A DNA stretch of 64,000 nt from Streptomyces longhuiensis (lineage in GTDB: Bacteria > Actinomycetota > Actinomycetes > Streptomycetales > Streptomycetaceae). Made by a program: the position numbers and the translations under genes. Every line of letters begins with the position of its first letter. Position 1 is the stretch's first letter. Of the stretch, positions 47,319-57,018 are shown in pieces. Location: contig NZ_CP085173.1 in NCBI RefSeq assembly GCF_020616555.1, positions 2,232,001 to 2,296,000 of the forward strand, read 5' to 3'. The notes under the pieces were generated by a model that saw only the letters and a program-made list of their open reading frames with translations, made no database searches and was not told the DNA's origin.

Positions 47319-47927
47319 TCAGCGGGTGCGGTTCAGCGTCTGGAGCGCGGCCTTGAGGAGCTTGCCGACCTGCGGCGTGCCGCCCTCCTCCTCGGCCTGC
47401 GGGGCGACCGCCTCGATGGCCTCGTCGGCCTCGCGGGTGGCGTAGCCGAGCCCGATGAGCGCGGCGTGCAGCTGGTCGCGCCAGCCGGAGGTCACGGGGG
47501 CGCCCACGCCCGTACCGGTGCCGAGGGGCGCGCCGAGCCGGTCCTTGAGGTCGAGGAGCAGCTTCTGGGCACCCTTCTTGCCGATGCCGGGCACGGCGGT
47601 GAGCGACTTCTCGTCGCCGGAGGCCACCGCACGGCGCAGGGCGTCGGGGCTGTGCACGGCGAGCATGGCCTGCGCGAGCCGCGGTCCGACGCCACTGGCG
47701 GTCTGGAGCAGCTCGAAGGTCTGCCGCTCGTCGTCGTCGGCGAAGCCGTAGAGCGTGAGCGAGTCCTCGCGTACGACGAGGGAGGTGGCGAGCTTGGTCT
47801 GCTGGCCGATGCGGAGCCCGGAGAGCGTGTTCGGGCTGCACTGGACGGCCATGCCGATACCGCCGACCTCGACCACCGCGGTGTCAGGGGCGAGGGCGGC
47901 CACCGGGCCGCTGACGAAGGCGATCAT
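47319..47927 (-). CDS. ruvA: Holliday junction branch migration protein RuvA
   Basis: RuvA tetramers hold the four-way junction and load RuvB. The 202-aa protein begins [25 protein letters not shown] (OB domain in the first ~65 residues), has a helix-hairpin-helix pair with [12 protein letters not shown] and [13 protein letters not shown], and a C-terminal RuvB-contact domain joined by a Gly-rich linker. The ATG at 47927 overlaps the ruvC stop (ATGA). Confidence 0.97.
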   Translation of the reverse strand: MIAFVSGPVAALAPDTAVVEVGGIGMAVQCSPNTLSGLRIGQQTKLATSLVVREDSLTLYGFADDDERQTFELLQTASGVGPRLAQAMLAVHSPDALRRAVASGDEKSLTAVPGIGKKGAQKLLLDLKDRLGAPLGTGTGVGAPVTSGWRDQLHAALIGLGYATREADEAIEAVAPQAEEEGGTPQVGKLLKAALQTLNRTR

Positions 47928-48472
47928 GCGATACGGCCTTTCGGTGCTGAGGCGGGTTTCGATGCGTGCAGGGCGACGGCCTGCTGGAGTCTGTTCTGCG
48001 CGGGGGCGCGCCAGATGTGACAGATGGCGAGGGCCAGGGCGTCGGCCGCGTCGGCGGGCTTGGGGGGTGCGTCCAGTCTCAGCAGGCGTGTCACCATGGC
48101 GCCCACCTGTGCCTTGTCGGCACGTCCGCTGCCCGTCACGGCGGCCTTGACCTCGCTGGGCGTGTGGAGGGCCACGGGGATGCCGCGGCGGCTGGCGCAG
48201 AGCATGGCGACCGCGCTCGCCTGGGCCGTCCCCATGACCGTCCGCACGTTGTGCTGGCTGAACACCCGCTCCACGGCGACGAATTCGGGACGGTACTCGT
48301 CGAGCCACTGCTCGATGCCCTGCTCGATGGCGACGAGGCGGTGGCCCAACTCCGCGTCGGCCGGGGTCCGTACGACGCCGACACCACGCATCGTCAGGGG
48401 CCGCCCCGCGACTCCCTCGACCACGCCGACACCGCACCGGGTCAGCCCCGGGTCCACGCCGAGTACGCGCAC
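47924..48472 (-). CDS. ruvC: Holliday junction resolvase RuvC
   Basis: RuvC cuts Holliday junctions symmetrically. The 182-aa protein has the catalytic aspartate at residue 7 in [12 protein letters not shown], the glutamate in [12 protein letters not shown] and the C-terminal aspartate pair in [15 protein letters not shown]. The start is a GTG at 48472. First gene of the ruvCAB operon. Confidence 0.97.
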   Translation of the reverse strand: MRVLGVDPGLTRCGVGVVEGVAGRPLTMRGVGVVRTPADAELGHRLVAIEQGIEQWLDEYRPEFVAVERVFSQHNVRTVMGTAQASAVAMLCASRRGIPVALHTPSEVKAAVTGSGRADKAQVGAMVTRLLRLDAPPKPADAADALALAICHIWRAPAQNRLQQAVALHASKPASAPKGRIA

Positions 48473-48530
48473 CCCGCCCCTCCTTCGATAGCCAGTTCGT
48501 GCAGGCTATCGGGTACCGCTGACAATGCGA

Positions 48531-48562
48531 CGGGCCGACGGGGCGTGTGTCCCGTCGGCCCG
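48531..48562 (-). terminator. Terminator of the YebC-family gene
   Basis: A 12-bp perfect inverted repeat, CGGGCCGACGGG / CCCGTCGGCCCG, with an 8-nt GCGTGTGT loop lies 16 bp beyond the stop codon and before ruvC. Confidence 0.7.
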
Positions 48563-48577
48563 TTCGCTGCCTGCGTG

Positions 48578-49330
48578 TCAGGCGTCGACCTTCTCCATGA
48601 CCTCGTCGCTCACGTCGAAGTTGGCGAAGACGTTCTGCACGTCGTCGCTGTCCTCGAGCGCGTCGATGAGCTTGAAGATCTTGCGGGCGCCCTCCTCGTC
48701 CAGCTCGACCTGCATGGTCGGGACGAAGTTGGCGTCGGCCGAGTCGTAGTCGATGCCGGCCTCCTGGAGCGCGGTGCGCACCGCGACCAGGTCGGTGGCC
48801 TCGCTGAGCACCTCGAAGGACTCACCGAGGTCGTTGACCTCTTCGGCGCCCGCGTCGAGCACGGCACCGAGGACGTCGTCCTCGGACAGCTCACCCTTGG
48901 GGACGATCACGACACCCTTGCGGTTGAACAGGTACGAGACGGAGCCGGGGTCGGCCATGTTGCCGCCGTTGCGGGTCATGGCGACACGCACGTCGGACGC
49001 GGCACGGTTGCGGTTGTCGGTGAGGCACTCGATGAGCACCGCGACGCCGTTGGGACCGTAGCCCTCGTACATGATCGTCTCGTAGTCGGCGCCACCGGCC
49101 TCGAGGCCGGCACCGCGCTTGACCGCGGAGTCGATGTTCTTGTTAGGGACCGAGCTCTTCTTGGCCTTCTGGATGGCGTCGAAGAGCGTCGGGTTGCCGG
49201 ACACGTCGGCGCCGCCCGTGCGGGCAGCGACCTCGATGTTCTTGATCATCTTCGCGAAGAGCTTGCCGCGCTTGGCGTCGATCACGGCCTTCTTGTGCTT
49301 CGTCGTAGCCCATTTAGAGTGGCCGGACAT
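48578..49330 (-). CDS. YebC/PmpR-family protein
   Basis: This 250-aa protein has the invariant N-terminus [14 protein letters not shown] and the family blocks [16 protein letters not shown] and [10 protein letters not shown]. YebC proteins were long annotated as transcription regulators; newer work links members of the family to relief of ribosome stalling at proline stretches. If that holds here, it would complement efp in this window. It sits upstream of ruvCAB, as in many bacteria, and downstream of pdxT. Confidence 0.95.
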   Translation of the reverse strand: MSGHSKWATTKHKKAVIDAKRGKLFAKMIKNIEVAARTGGADVSGNPTLFDAIQKAKKSSVPNKNIDSAVKRGAGLEAGGADYETIMYEGYGPNGVAVLIECLTDNRNRAASDVRVAMTRNGGNMADPGSVSYLFNRKGVVIVPKGELSEDDVLGAVLDAGAEEVNDLGESFEVLSEATDLVAVRTALQEAGIDYDSADANFVPTMQVELDEEGARKIFKLIDALEDSDDVQNVFANFDVSDEVMEKVDA

Positions 49331-49367
49331 CTGCCTGTCTCCTTCGCGTAACCAACCCAGTACGAAC

Positions 49368-49397
49368 TCCCCCTGGCCTCAAGGGCCGGGGGACCCC
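49368..49397. repeat. Dispersed CTCCCCC palindrome, copy 3; also likely pdxT terminator
   Basis: CCCCC-T-GGCC and GGCC-GGGGG form a hairpin with a TCAAG loop and one bulge, followed by ACCCCCC, the same C-rich/G-rich/C-rich layout as the elements at 4829 and 41704. It lies about 13 bp beyond the pdxT stop, so it probably serves as a terminator. Confidence 0.5.
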
Positions 49398-49405
49398 CCG
49401 AGATC

Positions 49406-50011
49406 CTACAAGGACCCGGCCACCAGCTTCGCCCGCACCATGTCGACGAACAGCGCGTGCATCCTGTGGTCGCCGGTCAGCTCGGGGTGGAAGGACGTGG
49501 CGAGGGCGTTTTCCTGCCGTACAGCGACTATGTGCCCGTCGTACTCCGCGAGTACCTCGGCACTGGCGCCCACCGACTCGACCCAGGGGGCGCGGATGAA
49601 GACGCCCTCCACGGGGTCGCCCTCCACGCCGCGCACGTCGACCGCCGCCTCGAAGGACTCGTTCTGACGTCCGAAGGCGTTGCGGCGCACGATCATGTCG
49701 ATCCCGCCGACCGTCTCCTGGCCCGAACGCGGGTCGAGGATCTTGTCGGCGAGAAGGATCATTCCCGCACAGGTGCCGTACACCGGCATGCCTTCACGCA
49801 CACGCGCGCGAAGGGGCTCCATGAGCCCGAACAGGACGGCCAGCTTGGAGATGGTGGTCGACTCCCCGCCGGGCAGGACGATGCCGTCCACCTCGGCGAG
49901 TTCCTCGGGCCGCCGCACGGGCCTGGCCACGGCGTCCGCCGTGGCCAGGGCGACGAGGTGCTCCCGTACGTCGCCCTGGAGCGCGAGGACGCCCACTACG
50001 GGAGAGGTCAT
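49406..50011 (-). CDS. pdxT: Pyridoxal 5'-phosphate synthase glutaminase subunit PdxT
   Basis: PdxT hydrolyses glutamine and passes ammonia to PdxS for direct synthesis of pyridoxal phosphate. From ATG 50011 the protein is 201 aa. It has [20 protein letters not shown], the nucleophile in [10 protein letters not shown] and the His/Glu dyad in SFHPELTGD. The ATG shares one base with the pdxS stop (TGATG); a GTG one codon earlier is equally placed. Confidence 0.96.
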   Translation of the reverse strand: MTSPVVGVLALQGDVREHLVALATADAVARPVRRPEELAEVDGIVLPGGESTTISKLAVLFGLMEPLRARVREGMPVYGTCAGMILLADKILDPRSGQETVGGIDMIVRRNAFGRQNESFEAAVDVRGVEGDPVEGVFIRAPWVESVGASAEVLAEYDGHIVAVRQENALATSFHPELTGDHRMHALFVDMVRAKLVAGSL

Positions 50012-50916
50012 CACCAGCCCCGGTTCGCGTAGCGCTCGGTCTCGGGGAGGGTGTCGCAGTTGATGCCGACCATGGCCTCGCCCAGGTTGCGGGAGGCGTC
50101 CGCGATGATCTTCGGGTCGTCGTAGAAGGTGGTGGCCTTCACGATGGCGGCGGCGCGCTTGGCCGGGTCGCCGGACTTGAAGATGCCGGAGCCGACGAAG
50201 ACACCCTCGGCGCCGAGCTGGCGCATCAGGGCGGCGTCGGCGGGCGTGGCGACACCACCGGCGGAGAACAGCACCACCGGCAGCTTGCCGAGCTCGGAGA
50301 CCTCCTTGACGAGCTCGTAGGGGGCGCGAAGCTCCTTGGCGGCGGCGTACAGCTCGTTGTTGTCGAAGCCGCGCAGCTTGGCGATCTCGTTCTTGATCTG
50401 GCGCAGGTGGCGGACGGCCTCGACGACGTTGCCCGTGCCGGCCTCGCCCTTCGAGCGGATCATGGCCGCGCCCTCGGCGATGCGGCGCAGGGCCTCGCCG
50501 AGGTTGGTGGCGCCGCAGACGAAGGGGGTCGTGAACGCGAACTTGTCGCTGTGGTTGACCTCGTCGGCCGGGGTCAGCACCTCGGACTCGTCGATGTAGT
50601 CGACGCCGAGCGACTGCAGGACCTGGGCCTCGACGAAGTGACCGATGCGGGACTTGGCCATGACCGGGATGGAGACGGCCTCGATGATCTCTTCGATCAT
50701 GTTCGGGTCGGACATCCGGGCCACGCCGCCGTCCTTGCGGATGTCGGCCGGCACCCGCTCGAGCGCCATGACGGCCACCGCGCCGGCATCCTCGGCGATC
50801 TTCGCCTGCTCGGCGTTGACGACGTCCATGATCACGCCGCCCTTGAGCTGCTCGGCCATGCCGCGCTTCACGCGCGCGGTGCCGGTGGTTTCGACGGACT
50901 GGGGGGTGCTGGACAC
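50011..50916 (-). CDS. pdxS: Pyridoxal 5'-phosphate synthase subunit PdxS
   Basis: PdxS builds pyridoxal phosphate from ribose 5-phosphate, glyceraldehyde 3-phosphate and ammonia in a 12-mer barrel assembly. The 301-aa protein has [22 protein letters not shown] with the first catalytic region, [22 protein letters not shown] and [12 protein letters not shown]. Start GTG 50916 with GAGG upstream. It is coupled to pdxT. Confidence 0.97.
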   Translation of the reverse strand: MSSTPQSVETTGTARVKRGMAEQLKGGVIMDVVNAEQAKIAEDAGAVAVMALERVPADIRKDGGVARMSDPNMIEEIIEAVSIPVMAKSRIGHFVEAQVLQSLGVDYIDESEVLTPADEVNHSDKFAFTTPFVCGATNLGEALRRIAEGAAMIRSKGEAGTGNVVEAVRHLRQIKNEIAKLRGFDNNELYAAAKELRAPYELVKEVSELGKLPVVLFSAGGVATPADAALMRQLGAEGVFVGSGIFKSGDPAKRAAAIVKATTFYDDPKIIADASRNLGEAMVGINCDTLPETERYANRGW

Positions 50917-51061
50917 GGGTGACCTCGCTCGGTGGAAAAGAAAGGGGGGTTGCTACTCCACAGAGGAAACGCCCCGCGACCAGTCCACATCAAGGGCCAA
51001 TGTCCGACCGGTGGCTCATTCTTCACGAACCTGCCAGGTCACGACCGCGTCATGTGCTGGG

Positions 51062-51089
51062 CCGGCCGACCCCCTTATGGGGTGGCCGG
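51062..51089 (-). terminator. Hairpin downstream of the LemA-like gene
   Basis: CCGGCC-(G)-ACCCC and GGGGT-GGCCGG pair around a CTTAT-type loop, about 12 bp past the stop codon. The hairpin partly overlaps the direct repeat at 51084-51127. Confidence 0.5.
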
Positions 51090-51127
51090 TCGGCGAGCGC
51101 TCATGTGGTGGGCCGGTCGGCGAGCGC
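51084..51127. repeat. 17-bp direct repeat across the 3' end of the LemA-like gene
   Basis: GGCCGGTCGGCGAGCGC occurs at 51084-51100 and 51111-51127, a 27-nt period. The second copy encodes part of the last residues (ALADRP); the first lies just beyond the stop codon. It looks like a small tandem duplication. Confidence 0.7.
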
Positions 51128-51646
51128 GACGGGCGGCTCGTCGTCCATCTCGAAGGCCAGGGGGAACGGCGCGTGACCCGCGAGCCGGAACCAGCGCACC
51201 TTGCGGTGCCTGCGCAGGGCGCGTGCGGCCCGTACGGCGTCGTTGTGGAAGCGCCGGGCCATCGGCACCCTGCGGACGGCCTGGGCGAGCTCCTCGGCCG
51301 CGTCGGGGCCACCCGGGGCGGCGTGCACCGCCTCCATCTGCCCGGCCTCGCCGAACACGGCCCGCAGCGCCTGGCTCAGCTCGCTCTCGGCGACCTCACG
51401 GTGGTCCTCCTCGGCCTGCCGCGCCGCGTGCGCGGCCTCGTACAGGACGATGGAGGCGGCGGGGTCGAGCACTCCGGAGGTGGCCAACTCCTGTGCCACC
51501 GAGGCGCGGCGCAGCAGTTGGGCGTCGAGGGCGGCGCGGGCCGCGTCGATCCGGGCGTGCAGCCGGTCGAGACGGCCCGCTGTCCAGCTCAGGTAGAGGC
51601 CGACCGCGATGAGGAAGACCGCGATCCAGATCAAAGTGGAGGTCAC
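51101..51646 (-). CDS. LemA-like membrane protein
   Basis: This 181-aa protein starts at GTG 51646. A single N-terminal transmembrane helix (TSTLIWIAVFLIAVGLYLSW) leads into a helical domain with RLHARIDAARAALDAQLLRRASVA and RVPMARRFHNDAVRAARALRRHR, which follow the pattern of LemA-family helices. It ends KVRWFRLAGHAPFPLAFEMDDEPP, similar to the usual LemA end. LemA function is not well established. It lies alone between pimA and pdxS on the minus strand. Confidence 0.75.
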   Translation of the reverse strand: MTSTLIWIAVFLIAVGLYLSWTAGRLDRLHARIDAARAALDAQLLRRASVAQELATSGVLDPAASIVLYEAAHAARQAEEDHREVAESELSQALRAVFGEAGQMEAVHAAPGGPDAAEELAQAVRRVPMARRFHNDAVRAARALRRHRKVRWFRLAGHAPFPLAFEMDDEPPVALADRPTT

Positions 51647-51745
51647 GGGCGCAAAGGCTACAGCCGTGCACCGCGGCGCCGATCAGCCGCGTGCGGGACG
51701 GGCGGGACGTACCGGTTCGTGCGCGGGGCGCGCCGGTACGTCCCG

Positions 51746-52906
51746 TCAGTCGCGGGCGAGCCCGAACCGGGCCCGCCGTCCGCTGCGTTCGTCGGTGGCC
51801 ACGGCCGCCGCGCCCGTGGTCACCGTCTCGTACACGGACAGGATGTCCGCCCCCACGGTCGACCAGTCGAAGCGCCGCACGTGCTTGCTGCCACGCTCGC
51901 GCAGCTCCTCGCGCCGGCCGGCGTCGCCCAGGAGCCGGACGGCCGAGTCCGCGAGCGCATCCGCGTCCTCGTTGGCGAACAGCTCCCCCGCGCCGCCCTG
52001 GTCGAGAACCTGGGCGAACGCGTCGAGGTCCGAGGCCAGCACGGGCGCGCCCGCCGACATGGCCTCGACCAGGATGATGCCGAAGCTCTCGCCGCCGGTG
52101 TTGGGGGCCACGTACACGTCGACGCTGCGCAGCAGCCGGGCCTTGTCCTCGTCGCTGACCATGCCGAGGAAGACGACCTGTTCGCGCATCTCGGCGGGCA
52201 GGCTCGCGACGGCCTCCTCCTCGTCACCGCGTCCGGCCACGAGCAGCCGGGTTCCGGGCCGCTCGGTCAGGATCCTCGGCAGGGCCTTCATCAGTACGGG
52301 AAGACCCTTGCGGGGCTCGTCGATGCGCCCGATGAAGCCGATGGTGCCGCCCTGCCACTCCGCCTTGGGCTCGGCGCGGGCGAAGAAGTCCACGTCGACG
52401 CCGTTGGGGATGACGACGGCGTCCCCGCCGAGGTGCTCCACGAGCGTGCGGCGCGCGTACTCGCTCACCGCGATCCGCGCGCTGATCTTCTCCAGGGCGG
52501 GCTGGAGGATCGGATACGCGGCGATCATGGCGCGGGAGCGCGGGTTCGACGTGTGGAACGTGGCGACGATCGGGCCCTGCGCGGCCCAGCAGGAGAGCAG
52601 CCCCAGCGAGGGCGAGGCCGGCTCATGGATGTGGATCACGTCGAACGTGCCGTCGTGCAGCCAGCGGCGCACGCGCGCGGCGCTCAGGAAGCCGAAGTTG
52701 AGCCGAGCGACCGAGCCGTTGTAGGGCACGGGAACGGCACGGCCCGCCGAGATGACGTACGGCGGCAGCGGGGTCTCGTCGTCGGCCGGGGCGAGGACGG
52801 ACACCTCGTGCCCCAGGGCGATGAGGTGCTCCGCGAGGTCGCGGATGTGGAACTGGACGCCACCCGGCACGTCCCAGGAGTACGGGCAGACGATGCCGAT
52901 CTTCAC
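51746..52906 (-). CDS. pimA: Phosphatidylinositol mannosyltransferase (PimA-like, GT4)
   Basis: PimA transfers mannose from GDP-mannose to phosphatidylinositol on the inner face of the membrane, the first step of PIM synthesis. The 386-aa GT-B protein has the N-terminal glycine-rich loop CPYSWDVPGGVQFHIRDLAE, HIHEPASPSLG, FHTSNPRS, the C-terminal FIGRIDEPRKGL and the GT4 E-x7-E motif in GGESFGIILVEAMSAGAPV. The GTG at 52906 overlaps the upstream acyltransferase stop (GTGA). Confidence 0.92.
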   Translation of the reverse strand: MKIGIVCPYSWDVPGGVQFHIRDLAEHLIALGHEVSVLAPADDETPLPPYVISAGRAVPVPYNGSVARLNFGFLSAARVRRWLHDGTFDVIHIHEPASPSLGLLSCWAAQGPIVATFHTSNPRSRAMIAAYPILQPALEKISARIAVSEYARRTLVEHLGGDAVVIPNGVDVDFFARAEPKAEWQGGTIGFIGRIDEPRKGLPVLMKALPRILTERPGTRLLVAGRGDEEEAVASLPAEMREQVVFLGMVSDEDKARLLRSVDVYVAPNTGGESFGIILVEAMSAGAPVLASDLDAFAQVLDQGGAGELFANEDADALADSAVRLLGDAGRREELRERGSKHVRRFDWSTVGADILSVYETVTTGAAAVATDERSGRRARFGLARD

Positions 52907-53808
52907 GGTCGGCGCTCCTCGAGGTCAGCGAGCCACAAGCGCTGCAGCATGTGCCAGTCCTCCGGGTGGTCGGCGATCCCTGTGGCGAAGGCGTCTGCCA
53001 GCGCCTGCGTCATGACAGACGTCTTCTCGGCGCGGGTACCTGTCTCGGGCACCTCGATGGGGGCGTGGATGCGTCCGCGCATGACGGGCGACTCGTCGTA
53101 CCAGAGGGTGACCGGGAGGAGCAGGGCGCCGGTCTGCTGGGCGAGTATCGCCGGGCCCGCGGGCATGCGCGCGATGTCGCCGAAGAACTTCACCTCGACG
53201 CCGGACTCGGACAGATCACGGTCGGCGACCAGGCAGACCAGGCCGCCGGCGCGCAGCCGGCGTGCGAGCGTGCCGAAGGCGGATCCGCCTTCGTGCGGCA
53301 GTACCTCCATGCCGAGGCTCTCGCGGTAGGCCACGAAGCGGTCGTAGAGGGTCTCGGGCTTGAGGCGCTCGGCGACGGTCGTGAACGGGGTCTCCAGCTC
53401 GGTGGTGACCCAGGCGCCCGCGAGGTCCCAGTTGCCCAGGTGGGGCAGGGCGAGGATGACGCCCCTGTCGGAGGCGAGGCCGTCCGTGAGGTGGTGGACG
53501 TCGTCGATGTCGAAGCCGCTCCTGACCCGGTCCGCGCTCCAGGACGGCAGCCGGAACGACTCCATCCAGTACCGCAGGTACGAGCGCATGCCCGCCTTGG
53601 AGAGCTGCTTGAGGCGCTCCGGGGAGGCGTCGGGCACCACGCGCGCGAGGTTGGACTCCAGGCGCAGGACGCTCTTGCCGCGCCGCCTCCACGTGAGGTC
53701 GGCGATGGTGCGGCCCAGGCCGACCGCGACGGGCTCGGGAAGCTTCTTGACCGTGCTCCAGCCCGCTCCGTAGAGGGCGTCGACGAGTCGTTCGCGCGCG
53801 GTGCTCAC
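52903..53808 (-). CDS. Phosphatidylinositol mannoside acyltransferase (PatA-like)
   Basis: This 301-aa protein of the LpxL/HtrB-type acyltransferase family is expected to acylate the mannose of PIM1/PIM2 from acyl-CoA. It has the catalytic HX4D motif H123-D128 (LPHLGNWD), CLVADRDLSESGVEV and the later MPAGPAILAQQTGA segment. The GTG at 53808 overlaps the pgsA stop (GTGA), so the longer upstream frame is not used. Its place between pgsA and pimA matches the mycobacterial PIM operon. Confidence 0.92.
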   Translation of the reverse strand: MSTARERLVDALYGAGWSTVKKLPEPVAVGLGRTIADLTWRRRGKSVLRLESNLARVVPDASPERLKQLSKAGMRSYLRYWMESFRLPSWSADRVRSGFDIDDVHHLTDGLASDRGVILALPHLGNWDLAGAWVTTELETPFTTVAERLKPETLYDRFVAYRESLGMEVLPHEGGSAFGTLARRLRAGGLVCLVADRDLSESGVEVKFFGDIARMPAGPAILAQQTGALLLPVTLWYDESPVMRGRIHAPIEVPETGTRAEKTSVMTQALADAFATGIADHPEDWHMLQRLWLADLEERRP

Positions 53809-54479
53809 GATGTGGTCCCGCTCTCCTGGGCGGCCTCGGCGGCGGCCTCCGCGTCGGCCTCGGCCGACTCCCTGCGGACGGTCACCATCCGCTGGATCAG
53901 CGTCACGAGGCTGCCCGCGGCGACGGCCCACAGGGCGATCGGCAGCAGGACCTGGATGCCGGGCACACCGAACGTGTGCAGCCCCGCGAGGCCGGCGGCG
54001 ACGAGGGTGATCACGAGCCGCTCGGCACGCTCCACGAGGCCGTTGACCGCGACCGGCAGGCCGATGGCCTCACCGCGGGCCTTGGTGTACGACACGACCT
54101 GGCCGCTGGCGAGGCAGAAGATGGAGACGGCGCACAGCATGTTGTCGGCGCCGGATCCCGCGTACCAGAGGGCGAGGCCGCCGAAGATCGCGCCGTCCGC
54201 GACGCGGTCGAGCGTGGAGTCGAGGAACGCGCCCCAGCGGCTGGTGCGGCCGAGCTGGCGCGCCATGTTGCCGTCCACGAGGTCCGAGAACACGAACAGC
54301 GTGATGACGATCGTGCCCCAGAAGAACTCCCCGCGGGGGAAGAAGACCAGCGCGCCCGCCACGACCCCGGCCGTACCGAGGAGCGTGACCGCGTCGGGGC
54401 TGACCCCGCGACGGATGAGAAACGCGGCGAACGGTGTGAGGACACGCGTGAAGAATGCACGCGCGTACTTGTTCAGCAT
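53805..54479 (-). CDS. pgsA: Phosphatidylinositol phosphate synthase (CDP-alcohol phosphatidyltransferase)
   Basis: This enzyme joins CDP-diacylglycerol to inositol phosphate, giving phosphatidylinositol phosphate, the precursor of PI. The 224-aa membrane protein has the full family motif D66-x2-D69-G-x2-A-R-x8-G-x3-D87-x3-D91 that binds two metals. About six transmembrane helices follow an N-terminal amphipathic segment (LNKYARAFFTRVLTPF). The acidic Ala/Glu tail from about 200 is not conserved. It is the first gene of pgsA-acyltransferase-pimA. Confidence 0.93.
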   Translation of the reverse strand: MLNKYARAFFTRVLTPFAAFLIRRGVSPDAVTLLGTAGVVAGALVFFPRGEFFWGTIVITLFVFSDLVDGNMARQLGRTSRWGAFLDSTLDRVADGAIFGGLALWYAGSGADNMLCAVSIFCLASGQVVSYTKARGEAIGLPVAVNGLVERAERLVITLVAAGLAGLHTFGVPGIQVLLPIALWAVAAGSLVTLIQRMVTVRRESAEADAEAAAEAAQESGTTS

Positions 54480-54748
54480 GGCCTTCCCGAGGGTCGGATG
54501 GCCGCGCGGCCCTTCTGGCCACCGGCTGGCCCATCGTAGTCACGCGCGCGCGTGGACGACCTACGGGCACCCGCGCGCCCCGGGGGATCACGTACGACGT
54601 ATGGACGCACCGTGAAGCGAGTGGAAAGCTCGAAGACACCGCGGGCGTCGTCGGAGCCGCCATCGCGGGTCCCGCGTGTCCGCGCCCAATGGGACCCCCT
54701 CTTCAGCAGGGGTGCCACCTCACCGTGCAAGTAACCGGGAGGCAAGGC

Positions 54749-56956
54749 ATGGGCGACAAGGCGAACACACACACCGGAGCCGCCGGCAGGGCTACGGCGG
54801 CCGACCACCCCGCATCCGTGAGGAATGTGGTGCTGGTCGGCCACAGCGGATCGGGCAAGACGACGTTGGTGGAGGCTCTCGCGCTGACCGCGGGGGCGGT
54901 GAACAGGGCGGGCCGGGTGGAGGACGGGACCGCCGTTTCCGACTACGACGAGATCGAGCACCGGCAGCAGCGGTCGGTGCAGCTCTCCCTGGTGCCCCTC
55001 GAATGGGACGGGTACAAGATCAATCTTCTGGACACCCCCGGATACGCGGATTTCGTCGGGGAGCTGAGGGCCGGTCTGCGGGCAGCGGACGCGGCCCTCT
55101 TCGTCGTCTCGGCGTCCGACGGGCCCGAGACCATGGCGGGCGCGACGCGCATGGTGTGGGAGGAGTGCGCGGCGGTCGGCATGCCGCGCGCCATCGTGGT
55201 GACGCATCTGGAGGCGGCGCGCTCCGACTTCGAACAGATGACGCGGACGTGCGAGACGTTCTTCGGCGGCGACGACCCGGACGCCGTCATCCCGCTCTAC
55301 CTGCCCCTGCACGGTGAGCCGGGGCCCGACGGGCACGCGCCGGTCACCGGCCTCGTCGGCCTCCTGTCGCAGCGCGTCTTCGACTACGCGTCGGGCGAGC
55401 GCAAGGAGTCCGAGCCGGACCCGGATCAGCTGCCGCTCATCGCGGAGGCACGCAACCGTCTGATCGAGGGGATCATCGCCGAGAGCGAGGACGAGACCCT
55501 CATGGACCGCTATCTGAGCGGCGAGGAGATCGACCACAAGACGCTGGTCGGGGACCTGGAGCGGGCCGTCGCGCGCGGTGTCTTCCACCCGGTGCTCGCC
55601 GCGGCCCCGGCGGCTCCGGGCGCCCGGCAGGGCATCGGCACGGTCGAGCTGCTCGAACTCATCACGGGCGGCTTCCCCACTCCCCTGGAGCGCGCGGCCC
55701 CCGTGGTCACCACCCCGTCGGGCGACGCGCGCACGGTGAACGTCTGCGATCCGGAAGGCCCTCTGGTCGCCGAGGTCGTGAAGACGGCGTCCGATCCGTA
55801 CGTGGGCCGGATCTCGCTGGTACGGATCTTCTCCGGAACCCTGCGCCCCGACGACACGGTGCATGTGTCGGGGCACGGCCTCGCCGACCGCGGCCACGAG
55901 GACCACGACGTCGACGAACGCATCGGCGCCCTCTCGTCGCCCTTCGGGAAACAGCAGCGCGTGCTCTCCCACTGCATCGCCGGTGACATGGCGTGCGTGG
56001 CCAAGCTCGGCAGGGCGGAGACCGGCGACACCCTCTCCGCCAAGGACGACCCGCTCCTCATGGAGCCGTGGGACATGCCGGACCCACTGCTTCCGCTGGC
56101 GATCGAGGCACACAGCAAGCCGGACGAGGACAAGCTCTCGCAGGGCCTGTCCCGGCTGGTCGCCGAGGACCCGACGATGCGGCTCGAACAGAACCAGGCC
56201 ACCCACCAGGTCGTTCTGTGGTGCCTCGGTGAGGCACACGCGGACGTCGCCCTGGAGCGGCTGCGCAACCGGTACGGGGTCCAGGTCGACGTCGTCCCGC
56301 ACAAGGTGTCGCTGAGGGAGACGTTCGCCGACAGGTCGGCAGGGCGCGGGCGCCATGTGAAGCAGTCCGGCGGGCACGGGCAGTTCGCGATCTGCGAGAT
56401 CGAGGTGGAGCCGCTGCCGAACGGCTCCGGCATCGAGTTCGTGGACAAGGTCGTCGGCGGCGCGGTGCCGCGGCAGTTCATCCCGTCCGTGGAGAAGGGC
56501 GTACGGGCACAGGCCGCGAAGGGCGTGGCCGCGGGCTATCCCCTCATCGACGTGCGGATCACACTGCTCGACGGCAAGTCGCACTCGGTGGACTCCTCCG
56601 ACGCGGCGTTCCAGACGGCGGGCGCGCTGGCGCTGCGGGAGGCGGCGGCGGACGCGAAGATCCATCTCCTGGAGCCGGTGGCCGAGGTGCAGGTGCTCGT
56701 CGCGGACGACTACGTGGGCGCGGTGATGAGCGACCTGTCGGGGCGGCGTGGCCGCGTGGTCGGCACGGAACAGGCGCCGGGGTCTCGCACGCTCGTACGA
56801 GCCGAGATCCCGGAGATCGAGATCGGCCGGTACGCGGTGGACCTGCGGTCGCTGTCGCACGGCACGGGGCGGTTCAGCCGGGCGTATGCGCGGCACGAGC
56901 CGATGCCTTCGCAGCTGGGCGACAGGATGCGCGAACAGGCGCAGGACGTCTCGTAG
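54749..56956 (+). CDS. EF-G2-like translational GTPase
   Basis: This 735-aa paralogue of elongation factor G starts at ATG 54749, with GGAGG upstream. It has Walker A GHSGSGKT at 31-38 and DTPGYADF at 95-102. The G2 threonine of the usual RGIT is absent (RSVQ at 75-78), and the G4 motif NKxD reads THLE at 152-155. Domains II to V are recognisable (GRISLVRIFSGTL; SGGHGQFAICEIEVEPL; VLVADDYVGAVMSDLSGRRGRV). Actinobacterial EF-G2 proteins are reported to bind GTP yet not replace EF-G1; its role may lie in ribosome recycling, stress or resistance. Divergent from pgsA. Confidence 0.88.
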   Translation: MGDKANTHTGAAGRATAADHPASVRNVVLVGHSGSGKTTLVEALALTAGAVNRAGRVEDGTAVSDYDEIEHRQQRSVQLSLVPLEWDGYKINLLDTPGYADFVGELRAGLRAADAALFVVSASDGPETMAGATRMVWEECAAVGMPRAIVVTHLEAARSDFEQMTRTCETFFGGDDPDAVIPLYLPLHGEPGPDGHAPVTGLVGLLSQRVFDYASGERKESEPDPDQLPLIAEARNRLIEGIIAESEDETLMDRYLSGEEIDHKTLVGDLERAVARGVFHPVLAAAPAAPGARQGIGTVELLELITGGFPTPLERAAPVVTTPSGDARTVNVCDPEGPLVAEVVKTASDPYVGRISLVRIFSGTLRPDDTVHVSGHGLADRGHEDHDVDERIGALSSPFGKQQRVLSHCIAGDMACVAKLGRAETGDTLSAKDDPLLMEPWDMPDPLLPLAIEAHSKPDEDKLSQGLSRLVAEDPTMRLEQNQATHQVVLWCLGEAHADVALERLRNRYGVQVDVVPHKVSLRETFADRSAGRGRHVKQSGGHGQFAICEIEVEPLPNGSGIEFVDKVVGGAVPRQFIPSVEKGVRAQAAKGVAAGYPLIDVRITLLDGKSHSVDSSDAAFQTAGALALREAAADAKIHLLEPVAEVQVLVADDYVGAVMSDLSGRRGRVVGTEQAPGSRTLVRAEIPEIEIGRYAVDLRSLSHGTGRFSRAYARHEPMPSQLGDRMREQAQDVS

Positions 56957-56987
56957 TTGACCGTCCCCCGGCCACCCGACAGCCGGG

Positions 56988-57018
56988 CCGCCCGCCCGTT
57001 CCCCCTCCGGGCGGGCGG
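56988..57018 (+). terminator. Terminator of the EF-G2-like gene
   Basis: CCGCCCGCCCG / CGGGCGGGCGG, an 11-bp perfect inverted repeat with a 9-nt loop, lies 31 bp beyond the stop codon. Confidence 0.7.

Noticed and set aside
54473..56896. An 807-codon minus-strand frame opposite the EF-G2-like gene.
   Set aside because: Arg/His/Asp-rich shadow sequence with no domain; the plus-strand frame has clear GTPase motifs and a good ribosome site.
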